A stretch of DNA of 64,000 nucleotides from Bradyrhizobium sp. BR13661 (GTDB lineage Bacteria > Pseudomonadota > Alphaproteobacteria > Rhizobiales > Xanthobacteraceae), in the NCBI RefSeq assembly GCF_029892425.1, contig NZ_JARXWB010000007.1, forward strand, positions 62,001 through 126,000. The letters run 5' to 3'. A program made the translations under genes and the position numbers. How positions within the stretch are numbered: the first letter of the stretch is position 1; every line of letters begins with the position of its first letter. Positions 24,678-34,630 of this stretch are shown here, one piece after another. Below the pieces are notes generated by a model that saw nothing but the letters and a program-made list of their open reading frames with translations, was not told where the DNA came from and searched no databases.

Positions 24678-24692
24678 CGTCAGTCGGCATAA
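24678..24692 (+). repeat. Candidate attachment site, right copy, touching the nrdJ stop
   Basis: CGTCAGTCGGCATAA, identical in sequence and orientation to 5490-5504. On the coding strand of nrdJ it directly follows the TGA stop (24693-24695), so insertion here leaves nrdJ intact. Confidence 0.6.
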
Positions 24693-27600
24693 TCAACTGC
24701 ACCCGGTTGTACTTCCGCAAGTATCGCACTTCATGCACGTACCATTCCGCACGAGTGTAAAATTGCCGCACTCGCTGCACATCTCGCCTTCGTAGCCTTT
24801 GGCCTTGGCTTCCGCGCGGCGCTCGGCCTTGCTGGGGGCCGCGACCGTTGCGGCGCTGCCGGCCTTGCTCCACTGGAGCGCTTCCAGCTTCTCCGTGGGG
24901 GAGAGGTCGTGGGCGACTTCCTGCTTCAGCGCGACCGCGCCTTCCAGGACGTCGCCGACCCGGGCGCTCGCGCCGTGCGAGGCGAGCGAGGTGACCTTGC
25001 TGCCGCCTGATGGCGCGTTGTCGCTGCCGGAGACGACCGCGGCCGAGCCGCCGCGCATCACGACGAGGTTGTCGGTGCGGGAGCGGGTGAGGCCGCGCGA
25101 GACCAGCTTGGTCGCGTGCTGGGTCTCGTCAGGCTCCTTGCCTTCCTCGACGCCCTTGCCGAGCGCGTCGAAGTTCGACTCGGTCGGATCGACATGGGCG
25201 AGATCGAAGCGCGACATGTAGCTCACCGCGAGCTCGCGGAAGACGTAGTCGAGGATCGAGGTCGCGTATTTGATGCTGTCGTTGCCCTGCACGGGGCCCG
25301 CCGGCTCGAAGCGGGTGAAGGTGAAGGCGTCGACATATTCGTCGAGCGGCACGCCGTATTGCAGACCGAGGGAGACCGCGATCGCAAAATTGTTGATGAA
25401 GGAGCGCAGCGCCGCGCCTTCCTTGTGCATGTCGATGAAGATCTCGCCGAGACGGCCGTCGTCATATTCGCCGGTGCGGAGATAGACTTTATGTCCGCCG
25501 ACGACCGCCTTCTGGGTGTAGCCCTTGCGACGATCCGGCATCTTCTCGCGCTCGCGCATCACGACGATGCGTTCGACCAGCTTCTCGACGATCTTCTCCG
25601 AGACCTGGGCAGCGCGCGCCGCCATCGGCTTCTCGTAGAGCGTCTCGACCGCATCGTCCTCGTCCTCGTCATCGCTGATGAGCTGCGAGTTGAGCGGCTG
25701 GCTGAGCTTGGAGCCGTCGCGATAGAGCGCGTTGGCCTTCAGCGCCAGCTTCCACGACAGCATGTAGGCGGACTTGCAGTCCTCGACCGTCGCGTCGTTC
25801 GGCATGTTGATGGTCTTGGAGATCGCACCCGAGATGAAGGGCTGAGCTGCCGCCATCATGCGGATGTGGCTCTCGACCGACAAATAGCGCTTGCCGATCT
25901 TGCCGCAGGGATTGGCGCAGTCGAACACCGAATAGTGCTCGGCCTTCAGATGCGGAGCACCTTCCACCGTCATCGCGCCGCAGATGTGGACGTTGGCCGC
26001 CTCGATCTCGCGCTTGGTGAAGCCGACGGCCTGGAGGAGGTCGAAGCCCGGAGCCGCAATGGCTTCAGCACCGATGCCCAGCTGGTCGCGAATGAAGTCT
26101 TCACCAAAGGTCCACTTGTTGAAGGCGAACTTGATGTCGAAGGCGGTCGGCAGGGCCTTCTCGACCTTGGCGATGGCTTCATCGGTAAAGCCTTTGGCCT
26201 TCAGGGTCGAGGCGTTGATGCCGGGCGCGTTGGACAGCGAGCCATGGCCGACGGCGTAGGCTTCGATCTCCGCGATATCAGCTTCGCGATAGCCGAGCGC
26301 GCGCAGCGCCGCGGGGACCGCACGGTTGATGATCTTGAAGTAGCCGCCGCCGGCGAGCTTCTTGAATTTCACCAGAGCGAAGTCGGGCTCGATGCCGGTG
26401 GTGTCGCAGTCCATCACCAGGCCGATCGTGCCGGTCGGCGCGATCACCGTGGTCTGGGCGTTGCGATAGCCGTGCTTTTCGCCGAGCTCGATCGCCGCAT
26501 CCCAGGCAGCCTTCGCATGGGTGACGATGTCTGCCTGCGGGCACGAGGCGTGGTCGAGCGGCACCGGGTTGACGGAGAGCGCCTCGTAGCCTGAGGCCTC
26601 ACCATGTGCGGCGCGGCGGTGGTTGCGGATGACGCGCAGCATGTGCGCGGCGTTCTTCTTGTAGCCGGGGAAGGTGCCCAGTTCAGCCGCCATCTCGGCC
26701 GAAGTCTTGTAGGTGATGCCGGTCATGACGGCGGTCAGCGCGCCGCAGAGCGCGCGGCCTTCCTTCGAGTCATAAGAGAGACCCATGGTCATCAGCAGGC
26801 CGCCGATATTGGCGTAGCCGAGGCCGAGCGTGCGGAACTCGTAGGAGAGCTCGGCGATCGCGCGCGAGGGGAACTGCGCCATCATCACGGAGATTTCGAG
26901 CACGATGGTCCAGAGCTGGCAGAGGTGCTCGTAACCGGCGACGTCGAACTGCTTGGTCTCGGTGTTGTAGAAGGTCAGCAGGTTCGCGGACGCCAGGTTA
27001 CAGGCGGTGTCGTCCAGGAACATGTATTCCGAGCACGGGTTCGACGCGCGGATGTCGCCGGACGCCTTGCAGGTGTGCCAGTCGTTCATGGTAGTGTTGA
27101 AGTGCAGGCCCGGGTCGGCCGACGCCCAGGCGGCGTAGCCGATCTTTTCCCAGAGGTCGCGCGCCCTCAGCGTCTTCGTCACCTTCTTCGAGGTGCGGGC
27201 GTTCAGGTTCCAGTCGCCATCGGTTTCGACGGCGCGCAGGAAGTCGTCCTTCAGCGAGACCGAGTTGTTGGAGTTCTGGCCGGACACGGTGAGATAGGCT
27301 TCCGAATCCCAGTCGGTGTCATAGACGTCGAACTGGATGTCCTTGTAGCCTTGCTTCGCAAACTGGATGACGCGCTTGATGTAGTTATCGGGCACCAGCG
27401 AGCGGCGAGCCAGCTTGATTTCCCGGCGCAGGGCAGGGTTCTTCTCCGGGTCAAAACAATCGTCGCCCGAACCTTCGCAGTTCACGCAGGCCTTCAGCAC
27501 CGCCTTGAGGTGCTTCTGGTTGATCTTGGAGCCGGTGACGAGGGCGGCAACCTTCTGCTCCTCCTTCACCTTCCAGTCGATATAGGTCTCGATGTCGGGG

Positions 27601-28460
27601 TGATCGACGTCGACGACGACCATCTTGGCGGCGCGGCGCGTGGTGCCGCCCGACTTGATCGCGCCCGCTGCGCGGTCGCCGATCTTGAGGAAGCTCATCA
27701 GGCCGGACGAGCGGCCGCCGCCCGACAGCTTCTCGCCTTCGCCGCGCAGGCGCGAGAAGTTGGAGCCGGTGCCGGAGCCGTATTTGAACAGGCGGGCTTC
27801 GCGGACCCAGAGGTCCATGATGCCGCCTTCGTTGACGAGGTCGTCACCGACGCCCTGGATGAAGCAGGCGTGCGGCTGCGGATGCTCATAGGCCGACTTG
27901 GACTTGGTCAGCTTGCCGGTGAAGGGGTCGACGTAATAGTGGCCCTGGCCGGGGCCGTCGATGCCATAGGCCCAGTGCAGGCCGGTGTTGAACCATTGCG
28001 GCGAGTTCGGCGCGACCATCTGCATGGCGAGCATGTAGCGGAGCTCGTCGTAGAAGGTCTGCGCGTCCTCGTCGGACGAGAAGTACTTGCCCTTCCAGCC
28101 CCAATAGGTCCAGCAGCCGGCGAGGCGGTCGAACACCTGCTTGGCCGAGAGCTCGCTGACGAAGCGCTCTTTCTCGGGCAGGGCGGCAAGGGCATCGGTG
28201 TCGGGCACGGAGCGCCACAGGAACGAGGGGACGGATTCCTCCTCGACCTTCTTCAGGCGCGCGGCGACGCCGGCTTTGCGGAAGTATTTCTGGGCGAGCA
28301 CGTCGGAGGCGACCTGCGACCATGCGGTCGGGACCTCGACGCCGTCCATTTTAAACACGACCGAGCCGTCGGGATTCCTGATCTCCGACGTGGTCAGCCG
28401 GAATTCGATTCCCGCATAAGGTGACTGTCCCGAAGTGGTGTGGCGCCGCTCAATCCGCAT
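24693..28460 (-). CDS. nrdJ: Vitamin B12-dependent (class II) ribonucleotide reductase
   Basis: 1255 residues, the usual length for the long rhizobial NrdJ. It reduces ribonucleotides to deoxyribonucleotides with adenosylcobalamin, independent of oxygen. The N-terminal and core regions show the NrdJ barrel text ([39 protein letters not shown] with the active-site Asn/Cys/Glu region, and [20 protein letters not shown]). The C-terminus has the zinc-finger/redox cysteine tail ([27 protein letters not shown]). It is a single gene with a ~480-base leader bearing a candidate NrdR box. The candidate element abuts its stop codon. Confidence 0.95.
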   Translation of the reverse strand: MRIERRHTTSGQSPYAGIEFRLTTSEIRNPDGSVVFKMDGVEVPTAWSQVASDVLAQKYFRKAGVAARLKKVEEESVPSFLWRSVPDTDALAALPEKERFVSELSAKQVFDRLAGCWTYWGWKGKYFSSDEDAQTFYDELRYMLAMQMVAPNSPQWFNTGLHWAYGIDGPGQGHYYVDPFTGKLTKSKSAYEHPQPHACFIQGVGDDLVNEGGIMDLWVREARLFKYGSGTGSNFSRLRGEGEKLSGGGRSSGLMSFLKIGDRAAGAIKSGGTTRRAAKMVVVDVDHPDIETYIDWKVKEEQKVAALVTGSKINQKHLKAVLKACVNCEGSGDDCFDPEKNPALRREIKLARRSLVPDNYIKRVIQFAKQGYKDIQFDVYDTDWDSEAYLTVSGQNSNNSVSLKDDFLRAVETDGDWNLNARTSKKVTKTLRARDLWEKIGYAAWASADPGLHFNTTMNDWHTCKASGDIRASNPCSEYMFLDDTACNLASANLLTFYNTETKQFDVAGYEHLCQLWTIVLEISVMMAQFPSRAIAELSYEFRTLGLGYANIGGLLMTMGLSYDSKEGRALCGALTAVMTGITYKTSAEMAAELGTFPGYKKNAAHMLRVIRNHRRAAHGEASGYEALSVNPVPLDHASCPQADIVTHAKAAWDAAIELGEKHGYRNAQTTVIAPTGTIGLVMDCDTTGIEPDFALVKFKKLAGGGYFKIINRAVPAALRALGYREADIAEIEAYAVGHGSLSNAPGINASTLKAKGFTDEAIAKVEKALPTAFDIKFAFNKWTFGEDFIRDQLGIGAEAIAAPGFDLLQAVGFTKREIEAANVHICGAMTVEGAPHLKAEHYSVFDCANPCGKIGKRYLSVESHIRMMAAAQPFISGAISKTINMPNDATVEDCKSAYMLSWKLALKANALYRDGSKLSQPLNSQLISDDEDEDDAVETLYEKPMAARAAQVSEKIVEKLVERIVVMREREKMPDRRKGYTQKAVVGGHKVYLRTGEYDDGRLGEIFIDMHKEGAALRSFINNFAIAVSLGLQYGVPLDEYVDAFTFTRFEPAGPVQGNDSIKYATSILDYVFRELAVSYMSRFDLAHVDPTESNFDALGKGVEEGKEPDETQHATKLVSRGLTRSRTDNLVVMRGGSAAVVSGSDNAPSGGSKVTSLASHGASARVGDVLEGAVALKQEVAHDLSPTEKLEALQWSKAGSAATVAAPSKAERRAEAKAKGYEGEMCSECGNFTLVRNGTCMKCDTCGSTTGCS

Positions 28461-28939
28461 GGTCTTGCCCCGTCCTTATCTTTGACCGGATCGGCCTCTC
28501 GTTGGAGGCATCCGGGTCGCTATTTCGTTTCGCGTTTCCACCCAGGCCTTATCGGCCCAAAGGCACCGCAGTTCAGCCGGTGGTTTCCGGCCCAGTTTCT
28601 CCCGGGGATGTCGGGTGCGTGCACCTCTCATCCGCCGGCATGTCCAGGTCCGTCCGCCCCCAAGGGGATGAGCCCGACATGCGTTCAAACGCCCCACAAC
28701 GCCGCTACGTCTACCTATGCCTTCCGAGCCTGTTGCCGGCCCGTTCTGGCGCCCGAAAAGTCCCCGTCGACAGGGCAGACGAGCCCTCGTCCCGCTGCCT
28801 TCGTCTGGCTTGGCGGAGTGCAGTTCTGCGGACCCTTTGGGGGAGTGCCGGCGGGACGCAAACTCACTCGCGCCGAACGGACCGAAAGCTAGGACTCTCC
28901 GTTGCGCCCGTCAAGAACTAGTGCGAGTTCCTGAATCAA
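28461..28939 (-). other. Long untranslated leader/intergenic region upstream of nrdJ
   Basis: About 480 bases without a supported gene. It is GC-rich with several long pairings, for example a GTCCCGC arm near 28790 complementary to GCGGGAC near 28852. No cobalamin-riboswitch B12 box or RNase P/tmRNA core was found on either strand. If transcription starts near the candidate NrdR box, this is a long structured 5' leader. Open plus-strand frames here look like composition artefacts. Confidence 0.4.
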
Positions 28940-28955
28940 ATACTAAATATGGTGG
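28940..28955. promoter_or_regulatory. Candidate NrdR box upstream of nrdJ
   Basis: ATACTAAATATGGTGG matches 12 of 16 positions of the palindromic NrdR consensus ACACTATATATAGTGT. Thirty-one bases away (28909-28924) lies a weaker site sharing the TAGTG half. Paired boxes about three helical turns apart are typical of NrdR-controlled reductase genes. NrdR would repress nrdJ when dATP is high. Confidence 0.4.
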
Positions 28956-29228
28956 ATTGCGGGGGATAACAGGGGGCAAGGCCTCACCTATTGTGTGCCC
29001 AAGTATCAGTGAGTCCTCAGGGATTCCCAACCGAAAAAATTTGCATCCCGTGACCCTACGGACCCTTCATCCCGCTGTTCACAGGGCAGGTATATTTTTG
29101 GGCAACGGGATTGCGTCAGCGGGACTCACGTAGTGGTACGGAAGCTGAGGGCAGGCATGCCCGCCGGGGTGGTGACGCGGGGGCCGAATCCGGGCCAAGC
29201 TGAGGCTCTGACTTGCCGGACTACCCAC

Positions 29229-30125
29229 ATGCTTGATTCGACCAGACCGGGGCTGCGGCCACGCATCGCCCCGGCCGGCCTGATGTTCCTTGCGATCACC
29301 TCGATCGGCTGGGGCTTCAATTGGCCGGTGACGAAATTTTTGATCGGCGAGCTGCCGCCGCTGACGCTCCGCGGCGTCACCGGCGTGCTCGGCGCCGTGC
29401 TGCTGGCGGCACTCGCGCTGGTGCGCGGCGACAGCCTGAAGGTGGCGTCCGCCATCTGGCCGCGGCTGATGACGGCGGCCATGCTCAACGTCACCGGCTG
29501 GATGGTGCTGATGGGGCTGGCGCTGCTCTGGCTGCCGGCCAGTGAAGCCGCGCTGATCGCCTACACCATGCCGGTCTGGGCCTCGCTGATCGCCTGGCCG
29601 GTGCTCGGGGAGCGGCCGACGGTGCTGCGCACGCTCGGGCTGGTGATGGCCTTTGCCGGGCTCGCCTCGATCATGGGCGGCAACGGCATTGCCGCCAGCG
29701 CCGAGAAGCTGCCGGGGATCATCATGGCGCTATCAGGCGCGCTCGGCTTTGCAATCGGCACGGTGTTCTCAAAGAAGTACCCGATCCATCTGCCGCCGAT
29801 CACGGCCGCGGCCTGGCAGATCGGCATCGGCTGCCTGCCGATCTCGATCGTCGGCCTCCTGGTCGAGACCTCGCATCTGGACAAGGTGACGCCGGTTGGC
29901 TGGTGGCTGCTGGTCTATTCGACCGTGGTGCAGTTCTGCATCGCCTATGTCAGCTGGTTCGCGGCACTCGCCCGCCTGCCGGCCTCGGTCGCCGCGATCG
30001 GGACGATGGCGGTGCCTGTGATCGGCGTGGTGGCGTCCGCGCTCGCGCTGCACGAGCCGCTCGGGGCAGGGCAGATCGCCGGGCTGGTCTTCACGCTGGC
30101 GGCGGTCGTGCTGGCGACGCGCTAG
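29229..30125 (+). CDS. DMT-superfamily (EamA) transporter
   Basis: 298 residues from the ATG at 29229; earlier in-frame starts at 29133 give a polar, unlikely extension. Ten hydrophobic segments in two EamA halves are visible (SIGWGFNWPVTKFLIGELPP opening; second half from MALSGALGFAIGTVFSKKYP). The SEAALIAYTMPVWASLIAW and LPASVAAIGTMAVPVIGV segments are typical of RhaT/EamA-type inner-membrane exporters. The substrate is unknown. It ends two bases before the convergent histidine kinase gene. Confidence 0.85.
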   Translation: MLDSTRPGLRPRIAPAGLMFLAITSIGWGFNWPVTKFLIGELPPLTLRGVTGVLGAVLLAALALVRGDSLKVASAIWPRLMTAAMLNVTGWMVLMGLALLWLPASEAALIAYTMPVWASLIAWPVLGERPTVLRTLGLVMAFAGLASIMGGNGIAASAEKLPGIIMALSGALGFAIGTVFSKKYPIHLPPITAAAWQIGIGCLPISIVGLLVETSHLDKVTPVGWWLLVYSTVVQFCIAYVSWFAALARLPASVAAIGTMAVPVIGVVASALALHEPLGAGQIAGLVFTLAAVVLATR

Positions 30126-30126
30126 A

Positions 30127-32385
30127 CTAGCCGGCTGCCATCGCGCCGCCATTCAGCGCCTTGCGGATCATGTCCGCCAGCTGGTTGCGACGATAGGGTT
30201 TGGTCAGCAGCAGCACGCCGTCGTCGAGCTTGCCGTGGTGGACGATGGCGTTGTCGGTGTAGCCGGAGGTGTAGAGCACTCTCACACCCGGCCGGCGTTT
30301 GGCCACTTCGTCGGCGAGCTCGCGCCCGCTCATGCCGCCGGGGATGACGACGTCGGTGAAGAGCAGGTCGAAGGCCTGGCCGGTGTCGATCAGCTGCAGC
30401 GCCGCCTTGCCGTCGGCGGCGGCGACGGTCTTGTAGCCGAGGCTCTGCAGCTGCGCGGTGACGAAGGTGCGCACCAGATTGTCGTCCTCGACGACAAAGA
30501 TCGTCTCGGCGCCGCCTTCGGCCTGTGGCGCGAGCGAGGCGGTCGTTTCCGTCGTGCCCTGGCCCGGCGGCAGATAGAGCTTGATCGTGGTGCCGTGGCC
30601 TTCCTCGCTGTAGATCTTGATGTGGCCGCCGGACTGCTTGACGAAGCCGTAGACCATGGAGAGGCCGAGGCCCGAGCCCTTGCCCAACTCCTTGGTGGTG
30701 AAGAACGGCTCGAACGCCTTCTCCTGCACGCCCTGCGGCATGCCGGTGCCGGTGTCGCTGACCGCGAGCATGACGTAGGGACCGGGCCGGACGTCGGCAT
30801 TGGCCTGCGCATAGGCTTCGTCCAGCACGACGTGATGGGTCTCGAGCAGCAGCTTGCCGCCGTTGGGCATGGCGTCGCGGGCATTGATCGCCATGTTGAG
30901 CACCGCGTTGGTGAGGCGCGACGGATCGATGTGCGAGGTCATCGGCCCCTGTTCCAGCACGGTCTCGATCTGGATCTGCTCGCCGAGCGTGGGGCGCAAC
31001 AGCTTGGCGATATCGGAGATGGCGCTGTTGATGTCGACGTCGCGCGGCTGCAGCGGCTGCTTGCGCGCGAAGGCCAAGAGGTGCTGGATCAGCTCGGCGC
31101 AGCGCGCGGCGGCATCGTCGATCAGGCGCGCGGTGCGCTGCAGCTCGGGCTGCCCCTTCAGGCCCGCCACCAAAGTCTCGGTATTGCCCGAGATCACGGT
31201 CAGCATGTTGTTGAAGTCGTGCGCGACACCGCCGGTCAGCTTGCCGATCGAGTCGAGCTTCTGCGACTGATACAATTGCCGCTCGGTGTCGCGCGAGGCG
31301 GTGGCGTCGTGATAGACCAGCACCGCGCCGGAGATGTTGCCTTGCCCGTCGCGCATCGGCCGGCCGCTGATCATCAGATGGCGCGCGCCGTTGCCGCTGT
31401 ACGGGCGCACGATCATCTCGAGATCTTCGAACTCCTCGCCGCGCAGCACGCGCACCGACGGCAGCTCATCGGACTTGAGCGGTGTGACGCCGTCGCCATG
31501 GAGTACGTCGGACAGCGTGCGCAGATTGCCAAGGCTCATGCCGGTGCGATGCAGCAGCATCCGCTCGGCCGCCGGATTGGACAGCAGCACGGTGCCCTCC
31601 TTGTCGATCACCAGCACGGCCTCCGCCATGCTGCGGAACGTGCTCTGCAGCACGTTGACCGACAGGCGCAGCTCGTCATGGGCGGTGACGAGGTGCTCGG
31701 TGCGTTCGGCCACGGCGGCTTCGAGCGCCTCCTTTGCGGCTTGCGTCTCGTGCAGCGAGCTCTGAAGCTGCACGGTGGTGCGCTGGCTCTCGCGCATCAT
31801 CATCACGACCAGCAACAGGATCACCATTGCGCCGATCACGTCGATGCCGAGGAGGACGATGCTGGTGCGGCGTGAATCCTGCGATCGCACGCTAAGCAGC
31901 CGTTCCTCCCCTGAACTCAGGCGGTCGAGAGCGCTCATCACCGTGTCCATCAGGCCGCGGCCTTCGGCCTTGCCATTGAGTGCGGCAATCCCCGCCGCAT
32001 CGTTCGCCGCGCGCAGGCGCATCGCCTCGGCGGCGATGTCGACCCGGCGCAGCACCAGCGGCCCAGTGGCCTCGAGCAGCGCGATCTGATCGGGATTGTC
32101 GCGCAAGCCGCGCTTGAGGTCGGCGAGGGCGGGCGCGATCTGGGCATGCGCCGCCTGGAATTCGTCGTTGAAGCTCGAGCTCCGGTAGATCTCGTAACCG
32201 CGCGCGGCGCTTTCGGCGCGGCGGATCAGCGCGCGCAGATCCGAGATCTTTCTCAGCACCTCGACGGTGTGGTTGACCCAGGCCGCATCCGACCGCGACT
32301 TGACGTCCAGGCCGATCGAGGCGGCGGTGATGAGCAGGAGGATTGCAAGTCCAGCACCGAGAATGACACGCTGCGAAGGGATCAA
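30127..32385 (-). CDS. CHASE3-PAS hybrid sensor histidine kinase with C-terminal receiver
   Basis: 752 residues. TM1 (~7-27), a periplasmic CHASE3 domain (LIRRAESAARGYEIYRSSSF), TM2 (~176-196), a coiled coil, a PAS domain (~245-365), HisKA with the phospho-accepting His in GGVAHDFNNMLTVISGN, HATPase with GTGTGMPQGV and GKGSGLGLSMVYGF, then a receiver (VEDDNLVRTFVTAQLQ, phospho-Asp in LLFTDVVIPG). The signal is unknown; CHASE3 is a general extracellular sensor. The ATG overlaps the stop of the small response regulator (ATGA 32382-32385), so the two form one signalling unit. Confidence 0.9.
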   Translation of the reverse strand: MIPSQRVILGAGLAILLLITAASIGLDVKSRSDAAWVNHTVEVLRKISDLRALIRRAESAARGYEIYRSSSFNDEFQAAHAQIAPALADLKRGLRDNPDQIALLEATGPLVLRRVDIAAEAMRLRAANDAAGIAALNGKAEGRGLMDTVMSALDRLSSGEERLLSVRSQDSRRTSIVLLGIDVIGAMVILLLVVMMMRESQRTTVQLQSSLHETQAAKEALEAAVAERTEHLVTAHDELRLSVNVLQSTFRSMAEAVLVIDKEGTVLLSNPAAERMLLHRTGMSLGNLRTLSDVLHGDGVTPLKSDELPSVRVLRGEEFEDLEMIVRPYSGNGARHLMISGRPMRDGQGNISGAVLVYHDATASRDTERQLYQSQKLDSIGKLTGGVAHDFNNMLTVISGNTETLVAGLKGQPELQRTARLIDDAAARCAELIQHLLAFARKQPLQPRDVDINSAISDIAKLLRPTLGEQIQIETVLEQGPMTSHIDPSRLTNAVLNMAINARDAMPNGGKLLLETHHVVLDEAYAQANADVRPGPYVMLAVSDTGTGMPQGVQEKAFEPFFTTKELGKGSGLGLSMVYGFVKQSGGHIKIYSEEGHGTTIKLYLPPGQGTTETTASLAPQAEGGAETIFVVEDDNLVRTFVTAQLQSLGYKTVAAADGKAALQLIDTGQAFDLLFTDVVIPGGMSGRELADEVAKRRPGVRVLYTSGYTDNAIVHHGKLDDGVLLLTKPYRRNQLADMIRKALNGGAMAAG

Positions 32386-32795
32386 GGTGCTTCTTTCTGG
32401 TCCTTCGGCGGTGCGCTCTCGCTGAGGGATTCCCGGACCGCGGTCAGGAGCGCCTCGGGCGTGAAAGGTTTGCGCAGGCAGCGTGTCGCACCGAGTTCCA
32501 GCGCCATGCGCAGGAAGTCCGGAGAAGGCGAGGCGGAAGAGGCAAAGGCGTAGCCCGACATGGCGATCAACGGGATCGCAGGGGCGCGCTCGTGAAAGAT
32601 GCGGATGGATTCGAAGCCGCGCATATGCGGCATGAAGATATCAACCAGCATCACGTCAAACGTCTGCGCTTCCAGCGCAGCAAGCCCCGTTTCGCCGCCG
32701 TCAGTCAGCGTGACGTCGAAGCCCTGACGTAGAAGGAGGACCTCGATGGTCGCGCCGACCATCGGATCGTCATCTACCACGAGGATACGCGGCAT
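32382..32795 (-). CDS. Single-domain response regulator
   Basis: 137 residues, essentially one receiver domain: acidic pocket VVDDDPMVGATIE, phospho-Asp in VMLVDIFMPHMRG, a Ser in LIAMSGYAFASS at the Thr/Ser switch position, and Lys in RCLRKPFTPEAL. No output domain is present, so it probably relays phosphate to or from the kinase encoded immediately downstream, as in CheY-like proteins. It is the first gene of the pair. Confidence 0.9.
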   Translation of the reverse strand: MPRILVVDDDPMVGATIEVLLLRQGFDVTLTDGGETGLAALEAQTFDVMLVDIFMPHMRGFESIRIFHERAPAIPLIAMSGYAFASSASPSPDFLRMALELGATRCLRKPFTPEALLTAVRESLSESAPPKDQKEAP

Positions 32796-33030
32796 GACAT
32801 TTCCCAGTAGATCGAAGTCCCCACAGCGACTGGTGATATAGGCGAATCGTGCGCCGGGTCAATTTGGATTGGACCGAAATAGATATGCACGGCGCAATGC
32901 ATAGCGCCTCTGCGCGTTCCTGATGTCGGCAGCCCGGGCTGCAGGTGAATTTCGTCGGATTTCAATGAAAGGTTGAGACGAATCTGCGCGGTCGGTGAAG
33001 ACTGTTCAGGCGCCTGCACCGGCAAAACAA

Positions 33031-33057
33031 GAGCGGCGCCGAGATCCGGCGCCGCTC
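33031..33057 (-). terminator. Intrinsic terminator after the BA14K gene
   Basis: GAGCGGCGCC (33031-33040) pairs with GGCGCCGCTC (33048-33057) around a 7-base loop. On the minus strand it is followed by TTGTTTTG, 20 bases after the stop of the BA14K-family gene. Confidence 0.7.
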
Positions 33058-33076
33058 TCGAATAATTCAGGCCGCC

Positions 33077-33682
33077 TCAGGGGCAGGGATGGCGCAGGCC
33101 ATCATAGCCGAGATAGGTGCCGGACGCCGGGTCGTAGGACTGGTAGCGCTGGGCGCAATAGGCCGACGCGTCGCCACTGTCGGGTACGACGGCGACGGTC
33201 GGACCGTCATCATAGTAGCTGTCGTCGGCATAGTAGGAATCGCCATAGTACGGGCCGCCGCCGTAATAGGCGTAGGACGAGCCGATCGCGCCGATCGCGG
33301 CACCTGCTGCGACGCCGGGCCAGAAGCCGCCGCCGCGATGATGCCAGCCGCCGCCGTGCCAGTTGCCGCCGCCGCCATTCCAGTGGCCGCCGGCTGCTGC
33401 GAAGTTGCGGCCACCGCCGCCAAAGGCGGGTCCGCCGCTCGGGCGCACTGCCGCGCTGGCTGCGAAATTACCGCCGCCACCGCCAAACCGGGGGCCGCCG
33501 CCAAAGCTGCCGCCGCCCATGTGGGTACGCCCACCACCGAAGTGAACGCCGCCGCCGCCACCGCCGAAGTGAGCACCGCCTCCGCCGCCGTGGCCACCGT
33601 GGCCCTGGGCGAAGCTCGGGGTCGCGATCGGAAGAACCAGTGCCAGCGCTGCGGCCGCACTCAAAGCTCTCAGACTTTTCAT
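33077..33682 (-). CDS. Glycine-rich exported BA14K-family protein
   Basis: 201 residues from the ATG at 33682, seven bases after AAGGAG (a TTG two codons upstream is too close to it). A signal peptide ends near SFAQG. Residues ~26-135 are Gly/His/Phe-rich repeats, followed by a short hydrophobic stretch (FWPGVAAGAAIGAIG), a Tyr/Asp-rich part and a C-terminal BA14K-like motif: AYCAQRYQSYDPASGTYLGY and GLRHPCP, with two cysteines. BA14K was first noted as a Brucella immunoreactive, lectin-like protein. Envelope location is likely; function is unclear. Confidence 0.8.
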   Translation of the reverse strand: MKSLRALSAAAALALVLPIATPSFAQGHGGHGGGGGAHFGGGGGGVHFGGGRTHMGGGSFGGGPRFGGGGGNFAASAAVRPSGGPAFGGGGRNFAAAGGHWNGGGGNWHGGGWHHRGGGFWPGVAAGAAIGAIGSSYAYYGGGPYYGDSYYADDSYYDDGPTVAVVPDSGDASAYCAQRYQSYDPASGTYLGYDGLRHPCP

Positions 33683-33924
33683 GTTCAAACTCCTTTCCCG
33701 GAAGCAAATCCCTTGAAAGGGTTACAGTTCCTGGGATCACGCCGGTTTGCGCATGAGGTGCAGATTTCCATGGCGCGCCTGTACCCGGCATGAATGGATC
33801 GCGCCCGTTCCGCGGCGGCCGAGGGGTGTCACCGCGTTTGGGCCGGGGCACGGCCGCGGCGGCCGAACTGGACATTTGGCCGTCCGGATGGCATCAGGAC
33901 CCCACGAAGCAGGGCCCATGCCGC

Positions 33925-34332
33925 ATGAAACAATTCTTCCTCAAGCTCTTCACCTGGTGGAACGGCCAGACCTTTGGCACGCAACTCTGGACCTCCAGGT
34001 TCGGAGAGCTGGTCGGTGAGGACGAGCAGGGCAACCGCTACTACCGCACCCGCGGCGGCAAGATCGACCCGACGCTCGGGTTCGAGCGACGTTGGGTGAT
34101 CTATAACGGCTATGCGGAAGCGAGCCGCATCCCGACAGGCTGGCATGGCTGGATGCATCACGTCGTCGACGTGCCGCCGACCGAGGAGAACTACCAGCCG
34201 CGTGAATGGCAGAAGCCGCACCAGCCGAATCCAACGGGTACGGCCAAGGCCTATCGTCCGCCCGGCTCGACACTTGGCAGCGGCAAGCGCCCCAAGGCGA
34301 CCGGCGACTACCAGCCCTGGACACCTGGCTAG
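33925..34332 (+). CDS. NADH:ubiquinone oxidoreductase accessory subunit NDUFA12-like
   Basis: 135 residues from the ATG at 33925 (MKQFFLKLFTWWNGQTFGTQ); the upstream extension to 33790 lacks family character. Conserved family text includes GELVGEDEQGNRYYRTRGGK, ERRWVIYNGYAEASRIPTGW, HGWMHHVVDVPP and NYQPREWQKPHQPN. The protein is the bacterial homologue of complex I subunit NDUFA12 (17.2-kDa/B17.2), a peripheral assembly and stability factor found in alphaproteobacteria and mitochondria. It is encoded away from the nuo operon. Confidence 0.9.
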   Translation: MKQFFLKLFTWWNGQTFGTQLWTSRFGELVGEDEQGNRYYRTRGGKIDPTLGFERRWVIYNGYAEASRIPTGWHGWMHHVVDVPPTEENYQPREWQKPHQPNPTGTAKAYRPPGSTLGSGKRPKATGDYQPWTPG

Positions 34333-34630
34333 CCCCAGCTCTCTTCATCACCTCACTACCGGATTGGATGCACACGCATCCTGATGATCTCGCTGTGGAC
34401 AGCGGGATCAGCGGGGATGCTGTTGGCGTCGGCGTTGCGCCTGATCGAGCGATGCGGCTCAATGAACCATCTTACGGAGATGGGAGACCATCGCGTTCGG
34501 TTCGGGCAACAGTTCGCGACTGTCCCGAGATGCAGCGGCCGCCGAGGAAGGACTCGATCGGGAGATAGGCCCCCGGTCTGGAAGCTCCGACATCGCCCGA
34601 TGAGAATGTGCGCCGCCGTGAGACAGGAAA
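34333..34630. other. Gene-free stretch with possible small transcript
   Basis: About 300 bases after the NDUFA12-like gene with no convincing open frame on either strand. It ends in a strong plus-strand terminator, which may belong to the upstream gene's message or to a small RNA within this stretch. No known RNA family was recognised. Confidence 0.3.

Larger units (their letters stand above)
5490..24692. mobile_element. Candidate 19.2-kb integrative element with recombinase trio and defence cargo
   Basis: Bounded by 15-base direct repeats at 5490-5504 and 24678-24692; the right copy begins one base after the nrdJ stop codon. One end carries three coupled tyrosine recombinases with two small proteins and a RecD2-like helicase. 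The other end carries anti-phage-type genes (CBASS, nuclease pair, AAA/M41 unit). Gene order and recombinase architecture recall Tn554-type elements and the gamma-mobile-trio (GMT) islands, which also carry three mobility genes and variable defence cargo. Whether it belongs to either group is inference. Base composition is close to the host's, so boundaries rest on the repeats and gene content. Confidence 0.7.

Noticed and set aside
22264..24795. 843-residue plus-strand open frame opposite CBASS
   Set aside because: Antisense shadow of the CD-NTase and effector genes, typical of high-GC sequence.
28461..28939. Cobalamin riboswitch upstream of nrdJ
   Set aside because: Expected because nrdJ uses B12, but no B12 box, GCCACTG or CCGCAACTGT-like core was found on the minus strand.
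28717..29133. 138-residue plus-strand open frame in the nrdJ leader
   Set aside because: No ribosome site, no recognisable domain, and open in several frames because of GC-rich composition.
32774..33025. 83-residue minus-strand ORF upstream of the response regulator
   Set aside because: No ribosome site or domain, and it overlaps the regulator start; probably promoter region.
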